Assembly: GCA_019009955.1 (NCBI GenBank) | Contig: CM032229.1 | Span: 193,645,001 to 193,709,000, forward strand | Origin: Riptortus pedestris | Lineage: Eukaryota > Arthropoda > Insecta > Hemiptera > Alydidae | Direction of reading: 5' to 3' | Length of the DNA stretch: 64,000 nucleotides | In this document: piece after piece, positions 11,229-23,788 of the stretch | Position numbering within the stretch: the first letter of the stretch is position 1 | Layout of the letters: every line of letters starts with the position of its first letter | Translations under genes and position numbers: made by a program | The notes under the pieces: model-generated | The model's database searches: none | Told to the model about the DNA's origin: nothing | Seen by the model: only the letters and a program-made list of their open reading frames with translations

Positions 11229-11345
11229 CGGACATTTTTTTTCGTCATCCACCAGGCAATATCGACGGACTATTGTGGACATTTTTCGTAAATCTCGTCA
11301 TGAGACCGACCTCAATAGCTGATTTCCTTTAATGAAAATCGGCTG

Positions 11346-11724
11346 ATGTTTCGATTTTTTGATTTGCCCCGGTCAAAGGAAATCCCCTTCAGGGTGGCAT
11401 CTGTGTATAGCTGGTGGTATATTATGCAAGGGGAGCGAGGGATGGTATATAGCAACAGGTGGATGAGGGGGGAGGCTGCTTGGATACAGTATCTCCAGGA
11501 CCGGGCTGCTCTTTTTATACACCGACCATCACACCTCGACCGTTGCTCAGCACCGACACAAAAAATTTATAACTCCGCTCTATGATTTTATAATTTCATT
11601 CCTCTCGGTTTTTTTTCCTTTATCATTCCGAGTGGAGCCAGCTTGCAGAGCACCATTCATCTTGTCACTGGCCCAGCCGCTGGACATCGATAACTATTGA
11701 ACAGCTGTTCCAACTGCAACAACA
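11346..11724. other. Unique, GC-richer DNA
   Basis: No repeat family seen elsewhere in the window matches it. A 79-codon open frame (11346-11585, plus) has no recognisable domain. I see no splice-site pair that would support an exon. Confidence 0.4.
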
Positions 11725-12448
11725 AAAGCCCGTCACGCAGGGGATGCGTAAACTAAGCAGATTTCAATCGTGAAGCTTAGCAATAGATAAATATACGCAA
11801 TGGTGACACATTGCCACCGTGATCTAACACAAACGGTAATAAGAAATCTTTGAGTAAATTTTAATAATTTTCCGCCAGGAAGCTTCTGAAATTTAAACGA
11901 ACAGGTCTGCCAACCTCTCACCGGAATGAAAAACAACTACTGAAATATATCAGAATATAACATATTAATTTATTGAAAACTATTTACTATATAGCACTGC
12001 AATTTATAATGAATCAGAATAATTTATCTCAATCAATCTAATTTTTCAGGGGGGGGGGTCACCAGAACATATTTTCATGTATCTCGTATAATAAAAGTCC
12101 CTTGAGAGCCATATTTTGGTATTTAAGCTACAAATAAAGTGGTTTATTATATAACAGAGTATTGTTTACATAACATGAGTAGAAATGGGGGTTTGCTGAA
12201 GGCTGGAAACTGAAAAATTCAAATATCTTGGCTAATATCCAAGATAAAGAATAACCGTATATAACTATAATTATAGTATATTTAATTTGCAATTAGATTA
12301 GTTTCATAAACTTTTTCTATTCGACGTATAGCAACCGAGATATTTCCTTTTGTCCGATTTCAGCCGTTAACTAAGCACAGTGCTCATGTGCTGGTACAAA
12401 CACACTTCTGATATCTCACCACATATTCTCTATTAAGAATCATTTTTT
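11725..12448 (-). mobile_element. HINE-A 3' half
   Basis: Starts at AAGCCCGTCACGCAGGGG and carries the longer 3' subfamily body (CAACCTCTCACCGGAATGAA, TAACATGAGTAGAAATGGGG). It thins out before (TA)n at 12455-12486. Its 5' half is not found; LINE sequence follows the microsatellite instead. Confidence 0.65.
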
Positions 12449-12451
12449 AAC

Positions 12452-12486
<35 letters not shown>

Positions 12487-12489
<3 letters not shown>

Positions 12490-13465
12490 GTGTTGATGTT
12501 TTCGACCGGGTTATATTTATATATGGTGTTGTTATTCTTTTTGGAGTTTTGGTCAATGTTGGTGAAAAAATCTTCCCATCTGCTAGCTAATATTTGTATA
12601 TCTAAGAACAATTCTGACCTAATTAATATTATAATGTCGTTGGCAAAAGCTAAGATAATTAATTGCATTTGGTGGCATTTCTTGGTTGAGTAAGATATTA
12701 ATTAATAAATTACTTAATAGTGGAGAAATTCCTGACCATTGTGGTTTGGCTAATGTCTGTGTCATTTGTATGGCAATATTTTTCCTATTGATATATGATT
12801 TTCTTTCTTAAAAGAAATTATATACTATTTCGTAAAAGTTTTTAGGACAGTTAAGTTTTTTAGAGTATGCAAAAATGATGGCCACCACGCATTATCAAAT
12901 GCACCTTTTATATCAAGTGTTATGAGCAATGTATGTGATTTTGTGTTCATAGATTCTGAAATAAAAGTAACCACTTTTTTAAAGCTACAGCTGTCGATGT
13001 CTGAGGGAAAAACCAAATTGGTTTGGATTCATTAATTTATTTGAATATAAAAAATGTGAGTCTTTTATAAACTTTAGCACTTGTGAGAGATATATGTCTT
13101 AAGGAAGAAATCATATTTCCTGCTTTTCCGGGTTGTTTTAAAAAAAGAAGTTATGATAGTTTCCAATTATACGGAAAGATACAATCATGGAAACATTTTG
13201 TGTACAGTTCAATAGTAAATATGGTTTTACAGCTTTGAAAATTACTCCAGTGATTCCATCAAGTCCCGGCGATTTATTTCTCTTAACATTTTCTATAGAA
13301 TAAATGATCTCATTATTAGATAAAGGAATATCATCAGGAGTTTTTAAATATATATTGCCTATATTGTTTGTAGCAATATCTATGTTATCACTTTTAATGA
13401 GAGAGCCTATTAAGTATTGGCAGGTGTCTGTAAGTGAAGAGGTGTATGTGCCGTCTTTTTTTAGA
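12487..13465 (-). pseudogene. LINE reverse transcriptase remnant
   Basis: Three RT landmarks are in the correct order on the minus strand: NKSPGLDGIT (about 13275), LDIKGAFDNAWW (about 12900) and FANDIIILIR (about 12635). They correspond to RT motifs 1, 3 (with the first catalytic Asp) and 5; the catalytic FADD box reads FAND, a disabling change. Frames shift between the landmarks, and no endonuclease or RNase H is attached. The style is R1/Jockey-like. The segment ends on (TA)n at 12486 and shares a stretch (GGAGTTTTGGTCAATGTTGG) with 45450-45470. Confidence 0.7.
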
Positions 13466-13587
13466 TAATTCCCCTCGAGGGAAATCAGCTGGTGAGGTCG
13501 TACTCATGACGCGATTTTCAAAATATTTCTTCAAATGTTCATCAATCCTACCTCCTAGGAGATGACGAAAATGAGGTCCCTTCAAAA

Positions 13588-13656
<69 letters not shown>

Positions 13657-13657
<1 letters not shown>

Positions 13658-13929
13658 TAGCTCAGATACCCGGCTTCGCCTCCCTTATAACCCCCACTCC
13701 TGTTCGTCTTAGAGAATATTAGTATAGCCTAAAGTCTAAGTTGGGCTAGTAGCAATATACATACCAAGTTTCATAAAATTCGATTCAGCCGTTTATGCGT
13801 GAAAAGGTAACAAACAAATAAACAAACAGACACGAAAGAAACAAAATGTTGTTACGGTGTCTATGACATGTGAAACGAAAAGTTATCGTGAAATTTCTCG
13901 AAAAAAATCAATGTACAGACAGAGGTTAC

Positions 13930-13934
<5 letters not shown>
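13657..13934 (-). mobile_element. Short HeliB deletion copy
   Basis: The terminus CTAG plus CCCGGCTTCGCC is joined directly to TCCCTTATAACCCCC, so the region holding the internal units has been deleted, leaving under 280 bp. The other end is intact. Both ends sit in (TA)n. Confidence 0.75.
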
Positions 13935-13983
<49 letters not shown>

Positions 13984-14311
13984 CTTACCACTCAAGCGGT
14001 CACAATGTTTGCTTGATGGTTACAAAACTCGATATTTAGTAGTTTATAAAAAAGAAAGATCAAGTTTATTTAAGGCTGAAATTGGATTGGAGGGGGGGAG
14101 GGTTACAGGGGAGGAATTTCGAAAATTTGAAATATCTCTGTTACTATATGTCCCGTCGAAAAATGTTATAGAAATAATCTTATTGCCAATTAAATTTAAT
14201 ATAAATATTTTTCTATACATAATGTCCGTATAATGATAATATCCGTAACTGAGATATTTGGATTTTATAGTTTTCCTCTCAGTAAACCCCCACTCCTACT
14301 AGTGTCTTAAT

Positions 14312-15123
14312 AAAAGTCCGTCACGCAGGGGCTGCGTAATCTAAGCAGATTTCCCCTGTGAAGTTTAGTAATAGAGAAATCTGCATACTGGTAACACAAT
14401 ACCACCGTGATTAAATACAAACTGTAATGAGAAATCTTTTAGTTAATTAAAATTAATTCCCAACTGAAACGGCTTCTGAATTTTAAGAATAATTTATATT
14501 TTAATAACTCAAATTTTAGTAGTCCAAGAACTAAAGAAGGGGGGGGGGCGGATGAACAAACGTATTTGCATAAATCTGACAAAGTAACGTAGGTAAGGTA
14601 AGGTTAGAAACGACAGGTAAGGTTAGAAGAAGCTTCCACCTGAGCCGAGTAATGACGGAAATGGCCGATCTAATCCGAACTGTACCCGACCACAGACCAT
14701 AAAAATGCAAATATCTCGGTTAATATTCAAGATAGAGAATAAATGTATATAACAATATTTATAGTAAATTTAATTTGTAATAAGATTGATTCTGTACAAT
14801 TTTTCGATCCGAGGTATAGTAACGGAGATATTTAGAATCTTCGAAAATCCACTTCTCTAAACCCCCCCTCCCTCTCACTGGTCCGATTTCAGCCGTTAAC
14901 GAACTTGATCTTTTTTTTTTTTAAATAAAACGACTAAATATCGAGTTTGGTAAAGATCAAACAAAAATTGCGACCGCTAGAGCGGTGACAGACAAATATG
15001 TATACAGTTTTGAACGGACCTCATTTTCGTCATCTACTAAGTAGGATCGATGGACATTTGAAGGAAAATTCCGTCATGAGTACAACCTCAATAGCTGATT
15101 TCCCCTAAGGGAAATCTGCTAAT
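14312..15123 (-). mobile_element. HINE-A copy nested in another HINE-A
   Basis: Complete on both sides: AAAGTCCGTCACGCAGGGG at left and CCCCTAAGGGAAATCTGCTAA at right. The core is only TATGTATAC, so this copy nearly lacks the microsatellite. The host sequence continues on either side at CTACTAGTGTCTTAA and TAAGCTATTAAATACC. Confidence 0.8.
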
Positions 15124-15580
15124 AAGCTATTAAATACCAAATATTGTTTTCAACAAACCTTTATTAAATGAGATACAAACAAACCACCCTTCTTTTGTAT
15201 CTGGATTACTAAAATTTGACTGATTGAGATAAAAATGAGCTTATTCAGTACAAATTACAGCACTAGGTTTAGTAATTTGTTTCATTCAGATATATTTCAT
15301 TATTATAGGTGAGAAACAGTCTCCTCAATTCAGGCAAATACAGGAATTTATTTTATCCTAATTGCTTAGTCCAATTGATTATAATAGGTACTAACAACAA
15401 GCTAAAATATTATAGCAATAATGTAAAGGAGAATGACTCTTTTATATAATATATTATAATACAAAAATGTTATATTTAACAAAAAAATGGTGATGGTTGT
15501 GAGTAGAAACAGATACTTCAACTAGTTAAATAATAGTATGGTGTAAGATAATGTAATTGTTAGTTTGTAAATTTAGCTTT

Positions 15581-15686
15581 TCTCCATATTTGTTTATAAA
15601 TAAGCCCTTGGCGAGGAGTATGGCCACGCGAAACACATCGGGCGAAAATAAATGCGACCAATTTGAAGAAACTGTGATGCATACGT

Positions 15687-15724
<38 letters not shown>

Positions 15725-15725
15725 G

Positions 15726-15764
<39 letters not shown>

Positions 15765-15769
15765 GCGCA

Positions 15770-15838
<69 letters not shown>

Positions 15839-15983
15839 GCACGCACTCACACACACACTCCATATTTGTATATAAATAAGCCCTTGGCGAGGAGTATGGC
15901 CACGCGAAACACATCGGGCGAAAATAAATGCGACCAATTTGAAGAAACTGTGATGCATACGTACATACACACACACGCACGCA

Positions 15984-16050
<67 letters not shown>

Positions 16051-16195
16051 GCACGCACGCACACACACACTCCATATTTGTATATAAATAAGCCCTTGGC
16101 GAGGAGTATGGCCACGCGAAACACATCGGGCGAAAATAAATGCGACCAATTTGAAGAAACTGTGATGCATACGTACATACACACACACGCACGCA

Positions 16196-16264
<69 letters not shown>

Positions 16265-16401
16265 GCACGCACGCACACACACACTCCATATTTGTATATA
16301 AATAAGCCCTTGGCGAGGAGTATGGCCACGCGAAACACATCGGGCGAAAATAAATGCGACCAATTTGAAGAAACTGTGATGCATACGTACATACACACAC
16401 A

Positions 16402-16478
<77 letters not shown>

Positions 16479-16499
16479 CACACACACACACACACACAT
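15581..16499. repeat. Four-copy tandem array with (CA)n and (GCAC)n
   Basis: Four repeats of about 277, 211, 214 and 215 bp. Each has a conserved ~100-bp core (CCATATTTGTATATAAATAAG ... GATGCATACGTACATACA) followed by (CA)n and (GCAC)n of variable length. The long open frames across it on both strands come from the even microsatellite and are not credible genes. It probably grew by unequal exchange. The preceding 15311-15580 is AT-rich with nothing recognised. Confidence 0.9.
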
Positions 16500-16555
16500 A
16501 TCTGTGTCGAATCCGAAATATCCACAATTAAACCTTCATTCAAACTAATTGTTAA

Positions 16556-17029
16556 AAAGTCCGTTACGCAGGGGCTGCGTTCATTAAGCAGATTTCTCAT
16601 GTGCGCCATGTATTTGCATTTAACTCAAAACTTAAAAGTTCAATGAGAGCAATATTTATGGTATTTAAGCTTCAAATAATGTGCTTCATAACATAATAGA
16701 ATATTGACAATATGAGATGAGTAGGAGGGGCTTTACTGAAGACCGAAAAGTAAATATACCGAAAAAATTCAAATATCTCAGTAAATAATCGATAGTGAAA
16801 AAATGTATATAACAACTTTTATAGAACATAACATTTTCAATAAGATTGGTTCTATACAATGTTTCGATCCGACGCATAATAACGGAGATATTAAGAATTC
16901 TTGATAATCTTCCCCCCTAAACCCCCCCTACTCGACGAACGAACGAAGGACATTTGAAGAAATTTTTCGAAAATCGCGTCATGAGTACGACCTCAATAGC
17001 TGATTTCCCTTGAGGGAAATCTGCTAAAA
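16556..17029 (-). mobile_element. HINE-A copy with the core deleted
   Basis: Both termini are present (AAGTCCGTTACGCAGGGG; CCCTTGAGGGAAATCTGCTAA) but the (TA)n and its flanks are gone: the poly(C) stretch at 16914-16930 is followed within about 20 bp by GGACATTTGAAGAAATTTTT. The deletion removed exactly the part that carries insertions in other copies. Confidence 0.8.
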
Positions 17030-17298
17030 AGTAAAAGGCCGTTGGACAAATGAGGGTATTGCCAAGTCTAACTTTTCGATCTATTTCAAAAAGAGCAACT
17101 TTACCATTCCACCAAATTTATCAGAAAACGGCTTATATTGATCGGATTTCAGCTGAAGAAATTATTCGGAAAAGACCCTACCTTATATCATAGCTAAGTT
17201 GAGCACTGCCTCATGTATCGGCAACCTCCGTAACCTGCCCCATTGCAGCCAACAGCAAAGAGGTCAGAAGAAGCATCTCAAAGAAGAACACAAATGTA

Positions 17299-17441
17299 TT
17301 AGCAGATTTCCCTTAAGGGAAATCAGCTATTGAGGTCGTACTCATGACGCGAGTTTTGAAAAATTTCCTCAAATGTCCATCGATCCTACCCAGGAGATGA
17401 CGAAAATGAGGTCCGTTCAAAATTATATATATATATATATA

Positions 17442-17518
<77 letters not shown>

Positions 17519-18078
17519 CTGTTAACGCTCTAGCGGTCGAAATTTTTGTTTAATCGTTACCAAACTTCATATTTAAGCGTTTTACGTAAAAAGAGAGATC
17601 AAGTTCGTTAATGGCTGAAATCGGACCAGTGGGAGGGGGGGTATAGACGGGGGGATTTTTGAAAATTCAAAATATCTCCGTTATTATGCGTCGGATCGAA
17701 AAATTGTATAGAATAAATCTTATTGCAAATTAAATTTACTATAAATATTGTTCTATTCATTTATTCTGTATCTTGAATATTAACCGAGATATTTGCATTT
17801 GTATTCTGCGTGATACTGGTCACCAGTAGGCTATGTTCGAACTTTCCGGCGAGAGCTCTGGCGGCCGTTTCTATAACTTCGCCCCTCCTGAATTGGTTTA
17901 GAGGTTAGGTCAACTGTTTTTTGGGGCTAGAAACTACTGGGTTGTTACGCCCTAAATAATGTTTTAGATTTAGAGGTTACTTACTACTACAGCTGTTATT
18001 AGGCAGATTTCTCTACTGTAAAACTTCACGTGGGAAATCTGCTTAGTTTACGCAGCCCCTGCGTGACGGACTTTTTTT
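17299..18078 (+). mobile_element. HINE-A reference copy
   Basis: Best-preserved copy and a good model for the family. 5' TTAGCAGATTTCCCTTAAGG hairpin; TTTTGAACGG (reverse) motif before (TA)n at 17424-17514; then TGTCTGTTAACGCTCTAGCG, a G-rich tract, the GAGAGCTCTGGCGGCC segment, the subterminal GGGAAATCTGCTTAG, hairpin CGCAGCCCCTGCG and terminal TGACGGACTTTTTTT. About 780 bp with no open frame. The 5'-terminal repeat pairs with a repeat set back from the 3' end, the asymmetric inverted-repeat layout known from Helentrons. Confidence 0.8.
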
Positions 18079-18264
18079 AATTGTGTTGCTTATAAAGACA
18101 TGCTATTCCAAACCACATCTCCAGCTACCCATTAACCACTCATCTTAATCACAGCTATGCCCAACAGGCTAATCTAAATACATATACTAACTTGTCACGA
18201 AATCAGGTAATAAGATTGCTGATGGTAAATCTTTATTATAGTTATAAAATTATCAAATGCCACT

Positions 18265-18389
18265 TTTAGGAGATTTCCCTTAAGGGAAATCAGCTATTGA
18301 GGTTGTACTCATGACGAAATTTTCGAAATTTTTCTTCAAATGTTCATCGATCCTCCGTATTAGATGACGAAAATGAGGTCCGTTCAAAA

Positions 18390-18443
<54 letters not shown>

Positions 18444-18908
18444 GTCTATCTATATATTTGTCTGTTACCGCTCTAGCGGTCGCAATTTTTGTTTGTTACC
18501 AAACTCGATATTTAGTCGTTTTATGTAAAAAGAAAGATCAAGTTCGTTAACGGCTGGAATCGGATCAGTGGGAGGGGGGGGGGTTTAGAAGGGAGGATTT
18601 TCGAAAATTCGTAATATCTCCGTTACTATACGTCGCATCGAAAAATTGTACAGAAACAATCTTAGTGCAAATTAAATTTACTATAAATATTGTCCTATAC
18701 ATTTATTCCCTATCTTGAATATTAACGGAGATATTTGCATTTTTATTAAATTTGGGCCGATAACGGATTTTTGAATTTCCTGCCAAACGCTAGTTCGGCC
18801 CTTTGCCGTAATTGTACTGTTCGGCTCTCGTATGGAGATTTCTCTATTGTATAACTTCACGTGGGAAATCTGCTTAGTTTACGCAGCCCCTGCATGACGG
18901 ATTTTTTA
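18265..18908 (+). mobile_element. HINE-A copy
   Basis: Starts TTTTAGGAGATTTCCC (one terminal change) and ends CAGCCCCTGCATGACGGATT. The (TA)n core at 18392-18440 is followed by a TCTGTCTATC interruption. It uses the shorter GGGCCGATAACGG 3' subfamily body. Confidence 0.8.
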
Positions 18909-18982
18909 ATGGTCATAGATTCATTTATAAAGTACATTAACTTATGCATATGTTATTATTCATTATTTTTACTTAAAATTAG

Positions 18983-19230
18983 GGGCTGAGGTTAGCCATG
19001 TGAATTAAAGAGTTGACCTTAATCTCACATGGCAAACCTAGAGTGGCGAGTTCCATTTCGTCTGGGCAATAGGAATTTATATACTCACAGAATTCATTCA
19101 AGAAACTCCTAAGTCCCACCCTGGCTAGAAAAGGGTGGTAGCCTTTCGATAACCCGCCCCAATTAGCATTAGATGCAAAACGTGGACGTTAATTCTTCTT
19201 GTCAAGGATCACCAATAAAAAACATTTTTT
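18983..19230 (+). mobile_element. tRNA-headed SINE copy 1
   Basis: The head GGGGCTGAGGTTAGCCATGT ... GTGGCGAGTTCCATTTC corresponds to tRNA A- and B-box regions (the B box is damaged here). The body has CCCACCCTGGCTAGAAAAGG, GATAACCCGCCCCAATTAGC and the tail GTGGACGTTAAT. Related copies are at 22064, 36201 and 53562. Confidence 0.7.
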
Positions 19231-19784
19231 TTTTATTTTTAATCTGAGAAGGAAATGCGTGGTTGAAGTGTGTAGAAGAAATATATTCCTGGAACAAAGG
19301 TGCCTTATGTCGTCAAAATATATAAAATTATTCTTCAAAGAAATATAAGTTATGGGAAAGTGGTTCAGTGACTATTGCTGGGGGTATTTAATTCATGAAC
19401 TTTGGAATAAGGAATTAAAATTAAAAAGAGAAGCACTTTGCTTGCAAACATGTCAGCCAAGACATAATTCTTCACAAAGGAATTGAAACAATGAAATCCA
19501 TTTTTGATTTAAGTCATCTTCATTGCGGGACTATTGGGAGAAAGATTAGAAACATTTGATGTCATATATACGTTTCCTAAGTCACATTCAATAAAATAAC
19601 TCGTATATGTAACACATTTGCTATTTTATTCTAAAGTATAATCTTTTTTTTTTTTTTTACAAAATGTTCTTCTTTCTTAAACAGCATATTATTTTATCAT
19701 ATAAAGGAGTCTCTATCAATAGCTACGACCTTTTCGGCTCAAGACCCAAAGATTTTCATTTATTATCATTATTATTTTTTTCCA
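19231..19784. mobile_element. Repeat C, copy 1
   Basis: About 540 bp, nearly identical to 23789-24325, running from AATCTGAGAAGGAAATGCGT to CATTTATTATCATTATTATT. It is inserted in the SINE tail: a 55-bp stretch of that tail (19176-19230) is repeated right after it (19785-19839) with one mismatch. It is therefore an independent insertion with a long flanking duplication. No open frame of note. Confidence 0.7.
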
Positions 19785-20556
19785 CAAAACGTGGACGTTA
19801 ATTCTTCTTGTCAAGGATTACCAATAAAAAACATTTTTTCGCTTGAACTTCATTGCTACTGCCCTACATGTTTCGTTGCCTGTAGTCTTCAGAGGCTCTC
19901 CCTTTTCAAAGAATAATTACATTAATTTTTTAAAAAAAAACACTAATTTAGCAAAACCCTTTGATAATTCTTTACTAGACTGAGTATTAATAAGTGAGTA
20001 CTTACATGATATATGTATTAATTAAATCCAATTACAGATTGCTACTTACATTTCTGAAGTGCTCGTTTCCCCTCTTATGTTGGTTGTGACTGCTCACAGA
20101 GGAGGTAGTTGATACTGAGGTTCCCGAAGCAGGTTAAGGCAGCTGACTAATAATCAATTATTTTCATGTCAACCTTCAACTTGATTACTTTACGACAAAA
20201 TTTAAAACTGATTATTTTATTTTGAGATAAAATGTTATAGAATGCATGATTGAGATATTTAATTTATATTTTTTTTTGTTTACAGCATTTTTTCTATTTT
20301 TTATTGCGTGAATATTCTCTTTTATTTTTATTTTTTATAAATAAAACCAATTAGGCATATAATCTATAAAATATAGAATGTTAACAGGTGTATTGAGATG
20401 CACTTCTTCTTATGGATTCAATTGAATTACAAATATCAACAAGGGCATGACACACATATTAATATGAGTTAATAAGACTCTCATAAACTTTAAAATATAT
20501 TTCAATTAATGGCAACCAATTTTACTTCATTTTATGAAATCATTAATTATTGTATA

Positions 20557-20657
<101 letters not shown>

Positions 20658-21861
20658 TTAATGAATAGAATTTGAAATTAAGTTTTATCACCCAGAATCA
20701 ATTTGTATGTTAAATTTTGACTTATATATGAATTTAGTGTAGGTATGGGAATGTGTTGGCTGTCTTCCGTCAATAGTTGTTTATTCATTCTTTTTAAAAC
20801 ATAAATTACCGAACATGGATTTTTTGAAGGCTTATCATTTATCAGGCGTTGTAACAAACCTGACATAACGTAAGTATGCCTGATGCCCACGGTGAGGAGC
20901 ATAAATAATTAATTATCATTATAGGTTTGGGTTTAAATAAATAGACATGTTATATTTCCTCCTTCTCTTTTATATTGTGCTGCGTCGACACAATTAATCA
21001 CTTAATAAAAGCATCAGAAGAAAAATAAAACCAAAAGATTACATTGATACGCCTAAGCCACATTTCTTACAATAAGCCTATCGAATGATTAGCGTGGCGT
21101 GGACGTATCCCTAGGAAATGACAAACTCTATTCAATATATATGAATTAATTATATTCTCATCTCTTGGATTAATTTTCTTCTTGATACTCTCGATTAATC
21201 TCTCCCGAGATTAGAAATCATTTCTTATTGGTAACAGTCGAATATAATTATAAATAGATTACTAGGGCCTCTTCAACGAGATGTTCCATCTCCTTCTCTC
21301 TAAATCCTCTAGACCATAAACAACATATTTAATTACCTTTTGCATAATTTCTAATTTCCATCAGCTAAAAATAACAAATTCGAAAAAAAGTGCTAGATTT
21401 GGTTTTCACCATCACTTGTCATCAGAGAGATTTATCGAGGAAACTGTCCAATAAGATAATTAAATATATTGATTTACCATTGCAATAATTCACAAATATT
21501 ATGTTAGTACTTATATAAAGAAATTCAAATATATTCACACTTATTGCATAAATTACAAACCCCATCATCATCAAATCCCAAAAAAATGGTTTCGTCCTTT
21601 TTTCTTATAGCATCATCCATTGTTATCGAGAAATGGGTAAACCGTATACAAATTGTAATCAGTCAATCGATAATATTAAAATGATTATGGCAAAACTTTT
21701 TCAACAAAATAACTTAGTACATTGCAAACCGAAGATAAAGCCCAAATTTTAAACCTCTTCATTAGACTAGTGGACATTTATTTGTTATAATAGACAAGTT
21801 CATGTAATAACTCAAAATATATAATTATGTAATAATTGAACATAATATATTTATTTAATGA

Positions 21862-21869
<8 letters not shown>

Positions 21870-21938
<69 letters not shown>
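21870..21938. repeat. (TA)n(TG)n microsatellite
   Basis: Compound dinucleotide repeat in otherwise single-copy DNA. Confidence 0.95.
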
Positions 21939-22063
21939 TTTATTTTATTTGTTTTCAGTATTTAATTTTATTTGATTACTGCTTTATTATTTTTTATCTT
22001 CAGCTTTTCAATTTTTCGGGTCTTAATTATATATGCAAGTTAATTTTGGTATTTTAACATTTT

Positions 22064-22245
22064 AGACAAATGGCAAACCTAGAGTAGTGAGTTCCATTCT
22101 CGCTTGAGCAAATAGGAAGTTATTTAGTGACCGAATCCATTAAATAAAATCCTTAGTCCCACCATGGCTAGAAAAGTGTAGTAACCCGCCCTAATAAGCC
22201 TAAGTTGCAAAAAGTGGATGTTAATAAATAATTTTTTTTCTTTTT
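22064..22245 (+). mobile_element. SINE fragment, copy 2
   Basis: Starts inside the tRNA-like head (GGCAAACCTAGAGTAGTGAG), continues with the CACCATGGCTAGAAAAG body and ends GCAAAAAGTGGATGTTAATA. The upstream head is lost. Confidence 0.65.
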
Positions 22246-23788
22246 AACATTTTAGATACAATTTTGGAATGGTATATTTATTATTTAAAGCTACTGTTAT
22301 TTTGTATGTAGATATTAGTGAGCTGTAGGAGGTAAATGATTGCCTTGGAATACTTTGTTGCTTCCTCGGTTTTTAAATTTGTATTGATATGAATCAACGT
22401 TAATAAAGTTTACTTAAATTTTCTAATTTTCTAGTTTGGTACAGTTTTTGATAAGGCATTTGAGGGAAGTGAGGGTGCATTTTATAAGGGCAGTTTATAT
22501 TTGTATTAAGTTTGAAGATAAATATTTAGATGCAGCTTGAGACCTGCATTTAAAATCTATATTTCGGAAATTGTAGTGCAATGTTCATGGGCACAATAAA
22601 TGTTGTTCTTTTCTATTTTGGAAATTATGCTGGGAAAATGTTCATTTCTAAGCGAAGACAATGGAGGCTAGAAGTTAGTAGCAGTAATTACACGAATATT
22701 TGTACAGAATGAATTGAATATTTGATGAGGAATGATGGAGTTTGTATATATGTCGGCGAAGGATTAGCGAGGGTGTTTGAGAGGCCGCTGGGGTTGGGCT
22801 GGACATTCTAATGTTGTCCAACAGCAGAGTCCAGCCCTAACAAAAAGAAATCTTACGTAACCTAATGATATGCACTTAATACATAAGAAAACTAGACCAC
22901 ACACATTAGAAAAATTACATTTTTCTATACCTTACAATTATAGACGATGATAACATTACACGATATAATACTCATTTTTTAAAACAATTCTTTTTCCAAA
23001 TATAACAGTCACATATATCTAAGGAAAATTATAAATGTATAGATGTCTTATCACAATAAGAGGTGAATAATAAGAAGGAGTGCTGCTGCACTCTTCTACG
23101 CTATTCCCCTCTCTTATTACAAGTAATAAAATATTGGACACAATTCAAAAAGAAAAAAAAAACAAAGATATTACAAAAATATAATCCAATTACATTTATA
23201 AAATGTTTGGGATTCATATATAATAAATTTAAATTTCTGATAATTCAGAATAACAATAATTCAATTTTTTTTTGTTTTTTTAAAATATTTTTTCCCATTT
23301 TTATTAATATAGAAGCCATAATAATAAATTTAAGAGACAAAAATATCTTATTAAAAAAATAATGTTTAGTAATATTGAATAAATGTTCTGTGCCTAATGG
23401 AATTATATATGTTTAGTCAGTCCTGTTAGCCAAAGTCTTGTTTTGTTGCGTTTCATTATAAGCCCTGAAAGTGCTGTTTTCACTTTTTATCAGCTAAGTT
23501 TGAATAAGATCCAAATTAAGTAATTTAACCGACAAAAATGACTAGAAAATATTCCTCAGCACATATTTAAATAGTGCTTTCTATATAATTTGCAAACATT
23601 TTTCTAATTACAGAACTGACTTAGGTCACCATAACAGTTATTGATATATATTAAAAAATTAAATATTTTTTCAGAGATGAAATCGAAATTGAATTTTACT
23701 TTGTTAGTAATTGAAAATCGATTCGATTCTAATGCTGTATTCTTAAAATGGAATCAAGTGGATGAATAAATAGATCGAGAAAACTCAT
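22246..23788. other. Single-copy AT-rich DNA, possible LINE tail
   Basis: Mostly featureless. Around 22770-22840 the sequence GAGAGGCCGCTGGGGTTGGG ... GTTGTCCAACAGCAGAG resembles the 3' tail of some arthropod LINEs and holds a short inverted repeat (GGGCTGGAC at 22796 and GTCCAGCCC at 22829). A 99-codon AT-rich frame at 23063-23362 is low-complexity (Ile, Lys, Phe, Asn) and not credible. Confidence 0.4.

Larger units (their letters stand above)
8505..11345 (-). mobile_element. HINE-A copy carrying an LTR and a HeliB
   Basis: The right half begins at about 11227 after (TA)n (GAACGGACATTTTTTTTCGT) and runs to the terminal hairpin (GCTGATTTCCTTTAATGAAA). The left half is 8505-9167 plus 9715-9745. 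An LTR (9168-9714) interrupts the left half and HeliB (9770-11155) sits in the (TA)n core. The 3' terminal GTC is altered (AAAGTCAGGGGATCC). Confidence 0.7.
13466..15310 (+). mobile_element. HINE-A copy hosting HeliB and a second HINE-A
   Basis: 5' end 13466-13590 (TTCCCCTCGAGGGAAATC hairpin), (TA)n core at 13591-13650 and 13933-13978 interrupted by HeliB, body to 14310, then an inserted opposite-strand HINE-A (14312-15123), then resumption at TAAGCTATTAAATACCAAAT. The final 3' hairpin is not seen. Confidence 0.6.

Noticed and set aside
15560..16609. Open frames of 226-349 codons rich in Cys/Val or Thr/His
   Set aside because: They are translations of (CA)n and (GCAC)n with the same short core repeated; no stop can occur in the dinucleotide runs.
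22791..22840. Inverted repeat GGGCTGGAC/GTCCAGCCC as a regulatory RNA
   Set aside because: Only 9 bp are perfect and the surroundings look like a LINE 3' tail.
23063..23362. 99-codon ORF rich in Ile, Lys, Asn and Phe
   Set aside because: Composition matches AT-rich non-coding DNA; no motif, no splice signals, no neighbouring support.
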